DNA of 54,052 bases from positions 1-54,052 of the forward strand of contig NZ_MQVR01000007.1 in NCBI RefSeq assembly GCF_001907295.1, read 5' to 3'. Below the pieces are notes generated by a model. That model was given only the letters and a program-made list of their open reading frames with translations. It had not been told where the DNA came from and did no database searches. Both the position numbers and the translations under genes were made by a program. Shown in pieces: positions 44,009-52,320 of the stretch; positions within the stretch are counted from its first letter, which is position 1, and the number at the start of each line of letters is the position of its first letter. Source of the stretch: Bowdeniella nasicola. GTDB taxonomy: Bacteria > Actinomycetota > Actinomycetes > Actinomycetales > Actinomycetaceae.

Positions 44009-45685
44009 CTATCGTGCCACGGTTGCGGCCCGGATCAGCTCATTGGCATGCGAAAGTGCGACATCCGAGTCGGTTCCGCCGAGCATGCGCGCGACCTCCG
44101 CCGTGCGCTCGCTACCACTCACTTCGCTCGCGCTCGTGGTCGCGCCGGAGGCGTCTTCGTCCTTGCGGATGACGATGTGGCCGGCGGCGAACGCGGCGAC
44201 CTGGGCGACGTGGGTGACGACGATGACCTGGTGGTGGGCGGCGAGGCGGGCGAGGCGGGCGCCGACGCGGGTGGCGGTCTCGCCGCCGATGCCGGCGTCG
44301 ATCTCATCGAAGACGAACGTGCGAGGCGGCTGGGACGCGGCGATGCAGACTTCGAGTGCGAGCATGAGGCGGGAGAGCTCGCCGCCGGAAGCACCCTGCG
44401 CGAGCGGCACGAAGGCCGCCTTTGCGTGCGCGGACAGCTCGAAGGCGATGCGGTCGGCGCCGTGCGGCGCGGGCTCGATCTCCTCCAGCCAGATGCGCAC
44501 GCGCGCGTTCGGCATCGCGAGGCCGGCGAGCTCGGCCGTGATCGCCTCGCCGAGTTCCTTTCCGGCGGCCGCGCGGGCGCAGGTGAGGGCCTTCGCGGCG
44601 GCGGCGAGCGCTGCGGCGGTCTCGCGGGCGGCCTTTTCGGCCTCGGCCATGGCCGCGGGCGAATCGTCGATCGCGTGCAGCTCTGCCTTGGCCGACTCGC
44701 GCCAGGCAAGTGCGTCGGAGATTTTGGGGCCGTACAGGCGCAGCAGCTGGGTGATCGCGGCGCGGCGCGCGTGGATCTGGTCGAGCTCGCCGGGCGCGAC
44801 GTCGAGGTCGGACAGGTAGCTCGACAGGTGCGCGGCGACGTCGGCGAGCAGCGTTCCCGCATCGGAGAGTTGGGAGAGCTGCGGCTCTAGCGTCTCGTCG
44901 ACCTGGCTCGCCTGCGTGAGGGCCCGTTCGGCCTCCGCGAGGACATTGGTGGCCGCGTCCTCGCGGGCCGTGAGCAGGCCGTAGGCGTTTTCGACGCCGC
45001 GGCGCAGCTCGTCGATATTGGTGAGGCGTTCGGCGCGCGCCTTCAGCGCCTCGTCCTCCCCTACCTCGGGTTCGACCTCGTCGATCGCGGCGATCCCCGC
45101 GTTTAGGGCGGCGGCGCGCTGGGCGCGTTCGGTCGAGGACTCCTGCAGGCCCGCGAGATGGTCGCGCGCGGCCTTCGCGGCCCGGTACGCCTCGCGGTAG
45201 GTGGCCAGTGCCGCGGCGATGGCATCGCCGCCATAGCCGTCGAGGATCGCGCGCTGTTGGGCTTCGCTGCGCAGTTTCAGCTGCTCGGACTGGCCGTGGA
45301 TCGTGAGGTAGCGTTCGGCGACCTCGGCGAGCACCCCGGCGGGCACGGGCCGCCCGGCGAGCATCGCGCGCGCCCGACCGCTCGCGGGCACGGTGCGCGA
45401 GATGAGCAGGGCGTCATCGTCGAGCTCCCCGTCGACCCCGTCGGCAATCGTCTGCAGCGCGGCGGCGTCGGCCGGATCGGTGAGGACTGCGTCGACGGTG
45501 GCGCGCTCGGCACCGGCGCGCACGCGGGAGGACTCGGCGCGTTCGCCCGCGATGAGCCCGATCGCGGTGAGCAGCATCGTTTTACCGGCGCCGGTCTCGC
45601 CTGTGATGACCGTGAGGCCCTCGGCGAGGGACAGGTCAGCGCGGGCGATGACGCCGATATTCGTGCACGTGAGCTTTTCGATCAT
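44009..45685 (-). CDS. recN: DNA repair protein RecN
   Basis: SMC-like ATPase that acts at double-strand breaks. 558 residues: Walker A ITGETGAGKTMLLTAIGL at the N-terminus (Thr replaces the usual Ser), Q-loop region LTIHGQSEQLKLRSEAQQRA, a central coiled-coil, signature GASGGELSRLMLALEVCIA and Walker B TFVFDEIDAGIGGETA. The ATG at 45685 fits the family start MIEKLTCTNIGVIARA. It follows nadK by 7 bases. No SOS box is seen directly upstream, since it lies inside the operon. Confidence 0.96.
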   Translation of the reverse strand: MIEKLTCTNIGVIARADLSLAEGLTVITGETGAGKTMLLTAIGLIAGERAESSRVRAGAERATVDAVLTDPADAAALQTIADGVDGELDDDALLISRTVPASGRARAMLAGRPVPAGVLAEVAERYLTIHGQSEQLKLRSEAQQRAILDGYGGDAIAAALATYREAYRAAKAARDHLAGLQESSTERAQRAAALNAGIAAIDEVEPEVGEDEALKARAERLTNIDELRRGVENAYGLLTAREDAATNVLAEAERALTQASQVDETLEPQLSQLSDAGTLLADVAAHLSSYLSDLDVAPGELDQIHARRAAITQLLRLYGPKISDALAWRESAKAELHAIDDSPAAMAEAEKAARETAAALAAAAKALTCARAAAGKELGEAITAELAGLAMPNARVRIWLEEIEPAPHGADRIAFELSAHAKAAFVPLAQGASGGELSRLMLALEVCIAASQPPRTFVFDEIDAGIGGETATRVGARLARLAAHHQVIVVTHVAQVAAFAAGHIVIRKDEDASGATTSASEVSGSERTAEVARMLGGTDSDVALSHANELIRAATVAR

Positions 45686-45692
45686 GAACGCG

Positions 45693-46523
45693 TCAGGATT
45701 TATCGGGGTGTTTCCAGGAGCGGACGGGCAGTTTGAATTTTGCCACGAGGCGGCCTGAGAAGGGCGATGTCCACAGGCGTGCCAGGTGGACGGGCTCGGC
45801 CGAGCGCCGGATTTCGATGTGGGAGCCGACGGGCGCGGCAAGGGAGCGGCGGCCATCGCACCACAGTTCGCCGTCGACGAAGCCGGTCTCGTTCATGACG
45901 ACGGTGATGATCGAATCGGGTGCGACGACGAGCGGGCGAGCGAACAGCGCGTGCGCGGCGATGGGCACGATGAGCAGGGCCTCGACGTCGGGCCAGACGA
46001 CGGGCCCGCCCGCGGAAAACGCGTAGGCGGTCGACCCGGTCGGGGTGGACACGACGAGCGCGTCGCAGGAGTAGGAGGAGATCGGGTGCTCGTCAACGCC
46101 GATCGTGAGGTCGACCATCCGGGCGCGTTCGACCTTGTCGAGCGCGAGTTCGTTCAGCGCCCAGCCCTCTTCGGTGGACCCGTCGGGCTGGGTGACGGTG
46201 ACGGCGAGCGTCGTGCGGGTCTCGACGGTGTACTCGCCCGCGACGAGGCGGGACACGACATCGGAGAGCGATTCGGGATCGGCCTCAGCGAGGAAGCCCA
46301 CGTGGCCGAAATTCACGCCGATGACGGGGATCTCCGTGCCGCGCACGCCCTCGGCGGCGCGTAGGATCGTGCCGTCGCCGCCGAGCACGAGGACGACGTC
46401 GGAGGTTTTGAGGTCTTCTTCACCGACGACGCGACCGCCGGCTTCTTCGATGAGCCGCGTGACCATGGGAATGCGGGCCCGGTCGGCCTCGGCGGCACGG
46501 CAGACGATGCCGATGGTCTTCAC
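45693..46523 (-). CDS. nadK: NAD kinase
   Basis: Phosphorylates NAD to NADP. 276 residues: VLVLGGDGTILRAAEGV (GGDG motif), IGVNFGHVGFLAEADPE, VSTPTGSTAYAFSAGGPVVW, and the closing conserved TSPFSGRLVAKFKLP. Length is typical. The GTG start overlaps the tlyA stop, as in other actinobacteria with the tlyA-nadK-recN order. Confidence 0.96.
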   Translation of the reverse strand: MKTIGIVCRAAEADRARIPMVTRLIEEAGGRVVGEEDLKTSDVVLVLGGDGTILRAAEGVRGTEIPVIGVNFGHVGFLAEADPESLSDVVSRLVAGEYTVETRTTLAVTVTQPDGSTEEGWALNELALDKVERARMVDLTIGVDEHPISSYSCDALVVSTPTGSTAYAFSAGGPVVWPDVEALLIVPIAAHALFARPLVVAPDSIITVVMNETGFVDGELWCDGRRSLAAPVGSHIEIRRSAEPVHLARLWTSPFSGRLVAKFKLPVRSWKHPDKS

Positions 46524-47365
46524 GGGGCGCTCCTTCCCGCCGGTCCATCGGCGATGGCGGCCCGGATCGCGGCCGCCAGATCATCGCCGGTGAGCGCGGG
46601 CCGCGGCGGGTGCACCTTGGGCCCGGCGAGGGCGATGAAGTATTCGACGTTACCGGCCGGCCCCGGCAGCGGGGACGGCGCGACCGCCCACAGCCGCAAT
46701 CCGGCGTCGAGCGAGCTGGCGGCGACCGCGGCGACCGTCTCGTAGTGCATCTCGGGATCGCGCACGACGGCGCCCTTGGGCAGCCGGTCCTTGCCGATCT
46801 CGAACTGGGGTTTGACCATGAGCAGGTACATCGCGTCGCTCGCGACCGACCGCGCGAGCGCGGGGATCACGAGGGTGAGCGAAATGAACGACAGGTCCGC
46901 GACGACGAGACTCGGCGCGGGCGCAATGTCCGCGGCCTCGAGGTGGCGCACGTTCGTGCGGTCGTGGACCTCGACGCGGTCATCGGATTGCAGCCGCCAA
47001 TCCAGCTGGCCGTAGCCGACGTCGACCGCGACGACGCTCGCCGCGCCGCGGCGCAGCAGCACGTCGGTGAATCCGCCCGTGGACGCTCCGGCGTCCAGGG
47101 CCCGCACGCCCTCGATGACAGGCGCATCATCGCCTAAGTATTCGAGCGCGCCTAGGAGCTTGTGGGCACCGCGCGAGGCCCACCGCTCGCCGGCGGCTTC
47201 GATGACTTCGATCGCCTGGGCGGGGTTGACCTGCCGCGCGACCTTGTCGACTTTCGTCCCGTCGAGGGTGACGCGGCCGGCCTCGATGAGGTCGCGCGCA
47301 TGCGTGCGCGAGGTGGCGAGGTTGCGGCGCACGAGTTCCGCATCGATCCGGGCCAGCTTCGCCAT
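46520..47365 (-). CDS. tlyA: TlyA-type 2'-O-ribose rRNA methyltransferase
   Basis: 281 residues: S4 RNA-binding domain at residues 1-60 (ARIDAELVRRNLATSRTHAR) and an FtsJ-like methyltransferase (VRALDAGASTGGFTDVLLRR, VVAVDVGYGQLDW, LMVKPQFEIGKDRL). The K-D-K-E catalytic residues are consistent with K near GAHKL, D in VVADLSF and K in MVKPQFE. TlyA modifies 16S and 23S rRNA and affects capreomycin sensitivity. The ATG overlaps the stop of the small upstream gene as TAATG. Confidence 0.95.
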   Translation of the reverse strand: MAKLARIDAELVRRNLATSRTHARDLIEAGRVTLDGTKVDKVARQVNPAQAIEVIEAAGERWASRGAHKLLGALEYLGDDAPVIEGVRALDAGASTGGFTDVLLRRGAASVVAVDVGYGQLDWRLQSDDRVEVHDRTNVRHLEAADIAPAPSLVVADLSFISLTLVIPALARSVASDAMYLLMVKPQFEIGKDRLPKGAVVRDPEMHYETVAAVAASSLDAGLRLWAVAPSPLPGPAGNVEYFIALAGPKVHPPRPALTGDDLAAAIRAAIADGPAGRSAP

Positions 47366-47526
47366 TAGCGCTCCTGCTCGCCTCGGCTCAGGGTATCGGT
47401 GAGGCGCTCGTGGATGGCCGTGAAGACCTCCGGGTGCTGCTCGAGCGGGGTGTCCTCGAGCGAGGCGAGAAGCTCGGCGGGGCTCGCGGTTTGCCGCGCG
47501 TGGTCCTTCGGGGTCGGCTGGCTCAT
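47365..47526 (-). CDS. Small conserved protein (53 aa) between HAD and tlyA
   Basis: The product begins MSQPTPKDHARQTASPAELL and ends HERLTDTLSRGEQER, 53 residues with a short helical core (ASLEDTPLEQHPEVFTAIHE). Its ATG overlaps the HAD gene stop as ATGA and its stop overlaps the tlyA start as TAATG, so it is tightly built into the operon. A small protein of about this size lies at the same place in M. tuberculosis (Rv1693). Function unknown. Confidence 0.85.
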   Translation of the reverse strand: MSQPTPKDHARQTASPAELLASLEDTPLEQHPEVFTAIHERLTDTLSRGEQER

Positions 47527-48527
47527 GATGTCACCGTAAAAATCGGGGCTTCGATACTCTCGCCCGCATCAGCGGCGTGCCAGGCCGCAGCAACGAGCGC
47601 GCGGTAGGTATAGCGGTCCACGGCGACGCCGTCGGCGAGGACCTGGTCGTCACCGACCGTGAGTCGTCCGCCGGTGACTTTGGCGCTCGCATCGCCGCAC
47701 GTGGCGCGCCCGTCGGCAGCCACCTCGGCCGCCTCGTAGGGCTCGGTGAGCTCAGTGAGGTCGAGCAACTGATAGGTGGGGCGCTCGTGCGGCGCCGCGA
47801 GCACGACATCGCGGGCATCGCTCACGCCCGTGAGGACGTGGACGGTCGGGAGCTTGGCCGCCACTCCCCCGGCGATGTCGGTATTGAGCCGGTCGCCGAT
47901 GACGACGGGGGCGCTAGCCCCGTGTTTGGCGGCGGTCGCGAGGAAGATCTCGGGCTCCGGCTTGCCGGTCGAGGTCGGCGTGATGCCGGTGGCGTTGACG
48001 ACGGCGGCGACGAGCGAGCCGTTGCCGATCTCAAAGCCGCGCTCGGTGGGCAGCGTCGAGTCGAGGTTCGTCGCAATGTGCTCCGCGCCCGCGTTGATCG
48101 CGAGGACCGCCTCCGACAGCTGCGCCCACCCCACGTCCTTGGCGAGACCTTGCACGACGACGTCGGGCCGGTCGGCCGCGGATTCGGTCAGGCGCATGTC
48201 CTCGTTCGTCAGGGCCTCGCGTAGCCCGTCGCCACCGACCACGAGGACGAGCGTGCCGCGCTCGTAGCGCTTCGCGCACAGGTACGCGGCGGCCATTGCC
48301 GAGGTCATGATCTGCTCGGGCGGGGTCGGCACGCCGAGGCCACTCAGGTGGTCGGCGACCTGGCCCGGTGTGCGCGAGGCGTTATTGGTGACGAACACGA
48401 ACGGCAGGCCCGCCTCCCGCGCCGCCGCGATACCGGTAACGGCGCTCGGGATCGGGTTCTGCCCGTGGAAGGCGACCCCGTCGAGGTCGCACAGCGCCAG
48501 GTCGAACTGGGAGCCGAGTGCGCTCAT
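47523..48527 (-). CDS. HAD-IIA family hydrolase (sugar or nucleotide phosphatase-like)
   Basis: 334 residues. HAD motif I DLALCDLDGVAFHGQNPIP, motif II FVFVTNNASRTPGQVADHL with GVPTPPEQIMTSA, and motif IV VVIGDRLNTDIAGGVAA. The TNN and motif II context place it in subclass IIA, with p-nitrophenyl-phosphatase or NagD-like relatives. The M. tuberculosis homologue in this position is Rv1692. The C-terminal 60 residues extend beyond the HAD fold. It follows the TPR gene by 2 bases. Confidence 0.9.
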   Translation of the reverse strand: MSALGSQFDLALCDLDGVAFHGQNPIPSAVTGIAAAREAGLPFVFVTNNASRTPGQVADHLSGLGVPTPPEQIMTSAMAAAYLCAKRYERGTLVLVVGGDGLREALTNEDMRLTESAADRPDVVVQGLAKDVGWAQLSEAVLAINAGAEHIATNLDSTLPTERGFEIGNGSLVAAVVNATGITPTSTGKPEPEIFLATAAKHGASAPVVIGDRLNTDIAGGVAAKLPTVHVLTGVSDARDVVLAAPHERPTYQLLDLTELTEPYEAAEVAADGRATCGDASAKVTGGRLTVGDDQVLADGVAVDRYTYRALVAAAWHAADAGESIEAPIFTVTS

Positions 48528-48529
48528 GG

Positions 48530-49807
48530 CTACTCGTCTTCGACGAGGGTGATCTCCTCGTCGATCGCTTCACCTTCGGGGCCTTCGGCGCCGAGCACGT
48601 CCGGGTCGAGACGGAGCGCCTCGGCGCGGGCCGCTTCGGCCTCCTCGGTGCGCTCGAGTTCTTCTAGCCGGTCGGCCTTCACCGACAGCAGCCGAGCCTT
48701 CAGGTCATCGTCATAGGACTGCGTGAGCTCGTCCTCGACGACGAGCAGGCCCGCTTCGCTTTCGCCCAGGTCGGAGCGCGCGCCGGATTCGACGAGCGCG
48801 AGTTCGACCCTGAACTGGTCGGTGAGCGTGTCCCGGTCGACCTCGGAAATGACTTCCAGAGCCCGCTCGGGCCGGCCCATGCCGCGCTCGCAGTCGGCCT
48901 CGATCACGACGTGCGCGTTCGTCCCGGTGAGGCGCCGCAGCGCGTGGATCTCGCGCAGCGCGAGGTTATAGGCGCCGACGGCGTAGGACGTCATCGCGAG
49001 GGCCTCGCGCACGATGCCGACGCGGCCACCGTGACGCTGCGCGGCGAGCGCGTGCTCGTGGGCGGTCTGCGGGTCGTCGTTCAGCAGCGCGCCCGCCATG
49101 ACGAGGTGACGCGCCACGAGGTCGCCGTTTTCCTTCGACAGCGTCTGCAGATGCTTACGCATCGCCGGATCCAGCAGGTCCGGCGTGATCTCCTCGCTCA
49201 GCTCCGGGTCCCCCTTGGTGTTGATCGGGGCCTCGTCGCGCTGGTCGCGGTCCCGGAACTGGCGGTCCTTGCGATCTCCTAAGTCCTTACGGTAGCCACC
49301 CCGGCGGTCATCGCGATCGCTGCCGCGCCGGTAGCCGCCACGACGATCATCCCGATCACCATGGTCCTTGCGGTATCCACCGCGCCGATCGTCGCGATCG
49401 CCAAAGTTTTTGCGATAGCCGCCGCGGCGACCATCCCGATCCCCGAAATCCTTCCGGTACCCACCACGACGGTCATCGCGGTCCCCATAGGACTTGCGGT
49501 AGCCGCCACGACGATCATCCCGGTCGCCAAAGTCCTTGCGGTACCCACCACGACGGTCATCGCGGTCCCCATAGGACTTGCGGTAGCCGCCACGACGATC
49601 ATCCCGATCGCCCCAGCTCTTGCGATAACCACCACGGCGATCATCACGATCCCCGTAGTTCTTGCGGTACCCGCCACGGCGGTCGTCCCGGTCCCCGTAG
49701 GATCCCGAACTCTTCCGGTAACGGTCCCTGCCCTCGCGGTTGCCTCGGGGCTTGTCGTATCGATCGCCGTCGTCGTTGCGGCGGTCGGAAGAGTCGTGTT
49801 CGTTCAT
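48530..49807 (-). CDS. TPR-like protein with an Arg/Gly/Asp-rich N-terminal repeat domain
   Basis: 425 residues. The first 180 are a disordered, very polar region made of a 14-residue repeat (GDRDDRRGGYRK plus two variable residues). The C-terminal part (LDPAMRKHLQTLSKENGDLV, LNDDPQTAHEHALAAQRHGG, NLALREIHALRRLTGTN) is helical and TPR-like, with an acidic tail (EGEAIDEEITLVEDE). The position corresponds to Rv1691. RGG-type regions often bind RNA or promote condensates; here that is inference only. It starts the series that leads through HAD, tlyA and nadK to recN. Confidence 0.85.
   Translation of the reverse strand: MNEHDSSDRRNDDGDRYDKPRGNREGRDRYRKSSGSYGDRDDRRGGYRKNYGDRDDRRGGYRKSWGDRDDRRGGYRKSYGDRDDRRGGYRKDFGDRDDRRGGYRKSYGDRDDRRGGYRKDFGDRDGRRGGYRKNFGDRDDRRGGYRKDHGDRDDRRGGYRRGSDRDDRRGGYRKDLGDRKDRQFRDRDQRDEAPINTKGDPELSEEITPDLLDPAMRKHLQTLSKENGDLVARHLVMAGALLNDDPQTAHEHALAAQRHGGRVGIVREALAMTSYAVGAYNLALREIHALRRLTGTNAHVVIEADCERGMGRPERALEVISEVDRDTLTDQFRVELALVESGARSDLGESEAGLLVVEDELTQSYDDDLKARLLSVKADRLEELERTEEAEAARAEALRLDPDVLGAEGPEGEAIDEEITLVEDE
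49280..49696 (-). repeat. In-gene tandem array of about ten 42-base repeats
   Basis: Nine consecutive 42-base units encode GDRDDRRGGYRK followed by NY, SW, SY, DF, SY, DF, NF, DH and RGS-like variants; one unit has Gly for Asp, and a tenth unit lacks its first codon. Unit length keeps the reading frame, and the third codon positions vary, so the array is under protein-level selection or recent expansion. Confidence 0.9.
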
Positions 49808-49888
49808 GGTGTCCTCTATCGGGTTATCTACTCCCCTAAGCCTAATGGACGGACCGCGTCCAGACAGGAATGGGCGGCATCGGTGATC

Positions 49889-51019
49889 TCACAACCTGCG
49901 CAGCTCAGATCCGTAACCCGGGAGCCCGCCGCGCCACCGCCACGAAGTATTAACACGTAATCGCACGCGTTCGCCTGCAAGGCTCCGCTCGTAGACATCA
50001 ACGGCTCCCTCCTGAGCCACCAGCTCCGCACAGCTCACGTCCGCGTGCTGGCTGACCGCCAGTGCCTCGGGGTTGCGCAGCGCCGCGACGACGGGATCGG
50101 TCGCGGCCAGCTGACGAAGGTCGGTGCCAATCATGAGCGGGGAGGCAAGCATGGCCCACAGCAGCAAGTGGGTGCGGTCGAGCTCGCGGCGCAAGCGTGC
50201 TGGCAGGGCGACGTTGCCGACCTGGAGCATGTCGGCGTCGCCCACATGCCCGGGGCGGGTCGCGGCTCCGTGAGCGGCGCTCGCGCGGGCAATGGCGAAG
50301 ATGGCGGACGGCCGCGCGGCGATATCCGGGGTCATCCGCCAGGAGTTCGCGAATTGGCCCGCCCACCGCCACGGCTCGCTTTCGCCGTACTCGCTGATCG
50401 AATACGTCATCTCGCGGGCCGAGTCTTCGATCAGGTGCCCCATGAGGGCAAATGCCTCGCGGCGCTCGGTATAGGCGGTGCCGATTTCGGCTCGACACCA
50501 GTCGTATTTCAGGTAGTCCACGCCCCAGTCGAGCAGTTGGCTCAGGTCGGCCGCTTCGCTCCGATAAGAGCCGAGGTCGCCGCTCGCGGGCGGTGCCGAG
50601 ACGTCGGCGATATCCGGTGCCAGCAGCCCGAGGCGAGCGCGAAGCGTGATAGGCCATCGCGGTCTGCTCGCGGCTCCGCTGCGGGTCGTGCGCCCGTAGG
50701 CATCCCAATACTGCGCGCAAGTACGCCGCCCCGGAGCCAGGTAGAGGCCAAACTTCAAGCCGCGGGCGTGCAGCTGTTCTCCGAGCCAGGCCATTCCGCG
50801 CGGGAACCGCCGGGGACACGCCCGCAACGCGCCTGCGCCGTCGCGCTCGGGCGCCTGCCAGCCGTCATCGACGACGACGGTGTCGTAGCCGGACTCGACC
50901 AGTCCGAGGCGGATGAGGGCGTCGGCGTTGGCGAGTATGACGTGCTGGTTGATGTCGTAACAGCGATAGGCATTCCACGAGTTCCACCCCATTGTCGGCG
51001 CCGGGCGCGTACTCAGCAT
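49889..51019 (-). CDS. GH27 alpha-galactosidase
   Basis: 376 residues with the GH27 (melibiase) layout: APTMGWNSWNAYRC at the N-terminus, YDTVVVDDGWQAPERD, GLKFGLYLAPGRRTC, nucleophile D173 in VDYLKYDWCRAEIG, and the region of the acid/base aspartate in SWRMTPDIAARPS. A C-terminal beta domain follows. There is no signal peptide, so it acts in the cytoplasm on imported alpha-galactosides. Unusually, about 45 residues (104-150) lie between the C-containing loop and the nucleophile strand. It is last in an operon with a sugar carrier and a GH1 enzyme, starting 4 bases after the carrier stop. Confidence 0.9.
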   Translation of the reverse strand: MLSTRPAPTMGWNSWNAYRCYDINQHVILANADALIRLGLVESGYDTVVVDDGWQAPERDGAGALRACPRRFPRGMAWLGEQLHARGLKFGLYLAPGRRTCAQYWDAYGRTTRSGAASRPRWPITLRARLGLLAPDIADVSAPPASGDLGSYRSEAADLSQLLDWGVDYLKYDWCRAEIGTAYTERREAFALMGHLIEDSAREMTYSISEYGESEPWRWAGQFANSWRMTPDIAARPSAIFAIARASAAHGAATRPGHVGDADMLQVGNVALPARLRRELDRTHLLLWAMLASPLMIGTDLRQLAATDPVVAALRNPEALAVSQHADVSCAELVAQEGAVDVYERSLAGERVRLRVNTSWRWRGGLPGYGSELRRL

Positions 51020-51023
51020 GCCA

Positions 51024-52313
51024 CTAGCGCGAGCCCCGGACGGCGAGCACGCTGATCGCGCCAATGACGGCTAACAGCCCGGAGATCAGGTACAGGCCCG
51101 GGTAGCCGCCGAGCACGAGGAGTGCGAATGCGGCGAGGACGGGCGAGGCGAGGTTCGGGAGCGCGACGGCCATCGACATGAACCCAATGTCGCGCCCGCG
51201 CGTGTTGGCATACGGCAGCACCTGGTTGATGAGTGCCTGATCGATCGCCGTAAACGTCCCCCAGCTCGCTCCGAGCACGACGGCGGCGATGATGACGGCA
51301 GTAAAGGAATGCGCGAACGCCATGACGAGACAGGCACCCGCGAGGCCCAGGCAGCTGAAGAACACGAAGGGTTTCCGCACGCCGGCCGCATCCGAGGCTC
51401 GGCCAGAAAGGATGGAGGCACCGATGACGACGACCGCGTAGATCACGGTCAGGATGAGGACTCCCTGGTCGGGGTCGGCGAGCTTGATGTGGTCGCGCAG
51501 GTAGTACAGCAGGTAGAACAGCGCGACGGTGTTGCCGAGCGTCGCCGCGAGTCGGGAGATAAACACCCACATGAAGTCTCGGTAGTCGGCGAGCGACCGC
51601 GCCGCCGTTTCTGTGCGGTGGGTGAACCCGCCGACGAGTTCGGCGTCCATGACGGCTCCTCGGCTCGCCGCTGTGAGCGCCGAGGATTCCGCGACCTGGT
51701 CGTCCTGGGTGGGCAGCACCGAGGCCTTGTTATGCCAGATGAGGTACGGAACGCACAGCGCGAGCAGCAGGGCCGCACTCGCGAGATACGCGGCGACGAG
51801 CGGCAACGATTCGCCGAGCAGGGTTCCGACGACGAGTGCCATCGTCCAGCCGATGCCCATCACGCCGGAGACGACGCCGTACTGCTGACGCGAGACCCGG
51901 TCGGGCGGAATCGCCTGCGACGCATTCACCGCCGCCGCGATAAAGATCTGGAAGGCCGCCCACCCGATGACGAGCAGCACGTAGTTGGGGCTGAAGGCGA
52001 GAGCGACGAGGCTCGCGGCAGCACACACCGCACCGATGACGATCCAGGGCGCCCGCCGGCCGAACCGCGTGCGCGTCTTATCGGACAGGATGCCGACGAG
52101 CGGGCTGACGACGAGTCCTAGCAGGCCGCCGAGCGACATGATGAAAGCGAACCGCGCCTCCTTGTCCTCCGGATGCCAGGCGAGGATCTGGTTGGCGATG
52201 AGGAGCTGGGAGGGCGCGGACCAGGCGATGTTGATGCCGAGGTACATGACCCCGTAGGAGCCGATCCACCCCTTTGAGACGAGGGGACGATCATCGGCGA
52301 GTGTCGCGTCCAT
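51024..52313 (-). CDS. MFS-type sugar transporter (GPH-like)
   Basis: 429 residues with 12 membrane segments. The cytoplasmic loop SDKTRTRFGRRAPWIVIGA between segments 2 and 3 is the MFS signature in the form found in glycoside-pentoside-hexuronide symporters. A central loop (TQDDQVAESSALTAASRGAV) splits the two halves. It sits between alpha-galactosidase and beta-glucosidase genes, so it probably imports the disaccharides or galactosides those enzymes split. The ATG at 52313 follows AGGG weakly; the longer frame to 52430 overlaps the GH1 gene. Confidence 0.87.
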   Translation of the reverse strand: MDATLADDRPLVSKGWIGSYGVMYLGINIAWSAPSQLLIANQILAWHPEDKEARFAFIMSLGGLLGLVVSPLVGILSDKTRTRFGRRAPWIVIGAVCAAASLVALAFSPNYVLLVIGWAAFQIFIAAAVNASQAIPPDRVSRQQYGVVSGVMGIGWTMALVVGTLLGESLPLVAAYLASAALLLALCVPYLIWHNKASVLPTQDDQVAESSALTAASRGAVMDAELVGGFTHRTETAARSLADYRDFMWVFISRLAATLGNTVALFYLLYYLRDHIKLADPDQGVLILTVIYAVVVIGASILSGRASDAAGVRKPFVFFSCLGLAGACLVMAFAHSFTAVIIAAVVLGASWGTFTAIDQALINQVLPYANTRGRDIGFMSMAVALPNLASPVLAAFALLVLGGYPGLYLISGLLAVIGAISVLAVRGSR

Positions 52314-52320
52314 GGTCGCC

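Noticed and set aside
49280-49696. Regularly spaced repeat array that could be mistaken for a CRISPR
   Set aside because: Units are contiguous 42-base in-frame repeats encoding a 14-residue motif, without unique spacers or cas genes.
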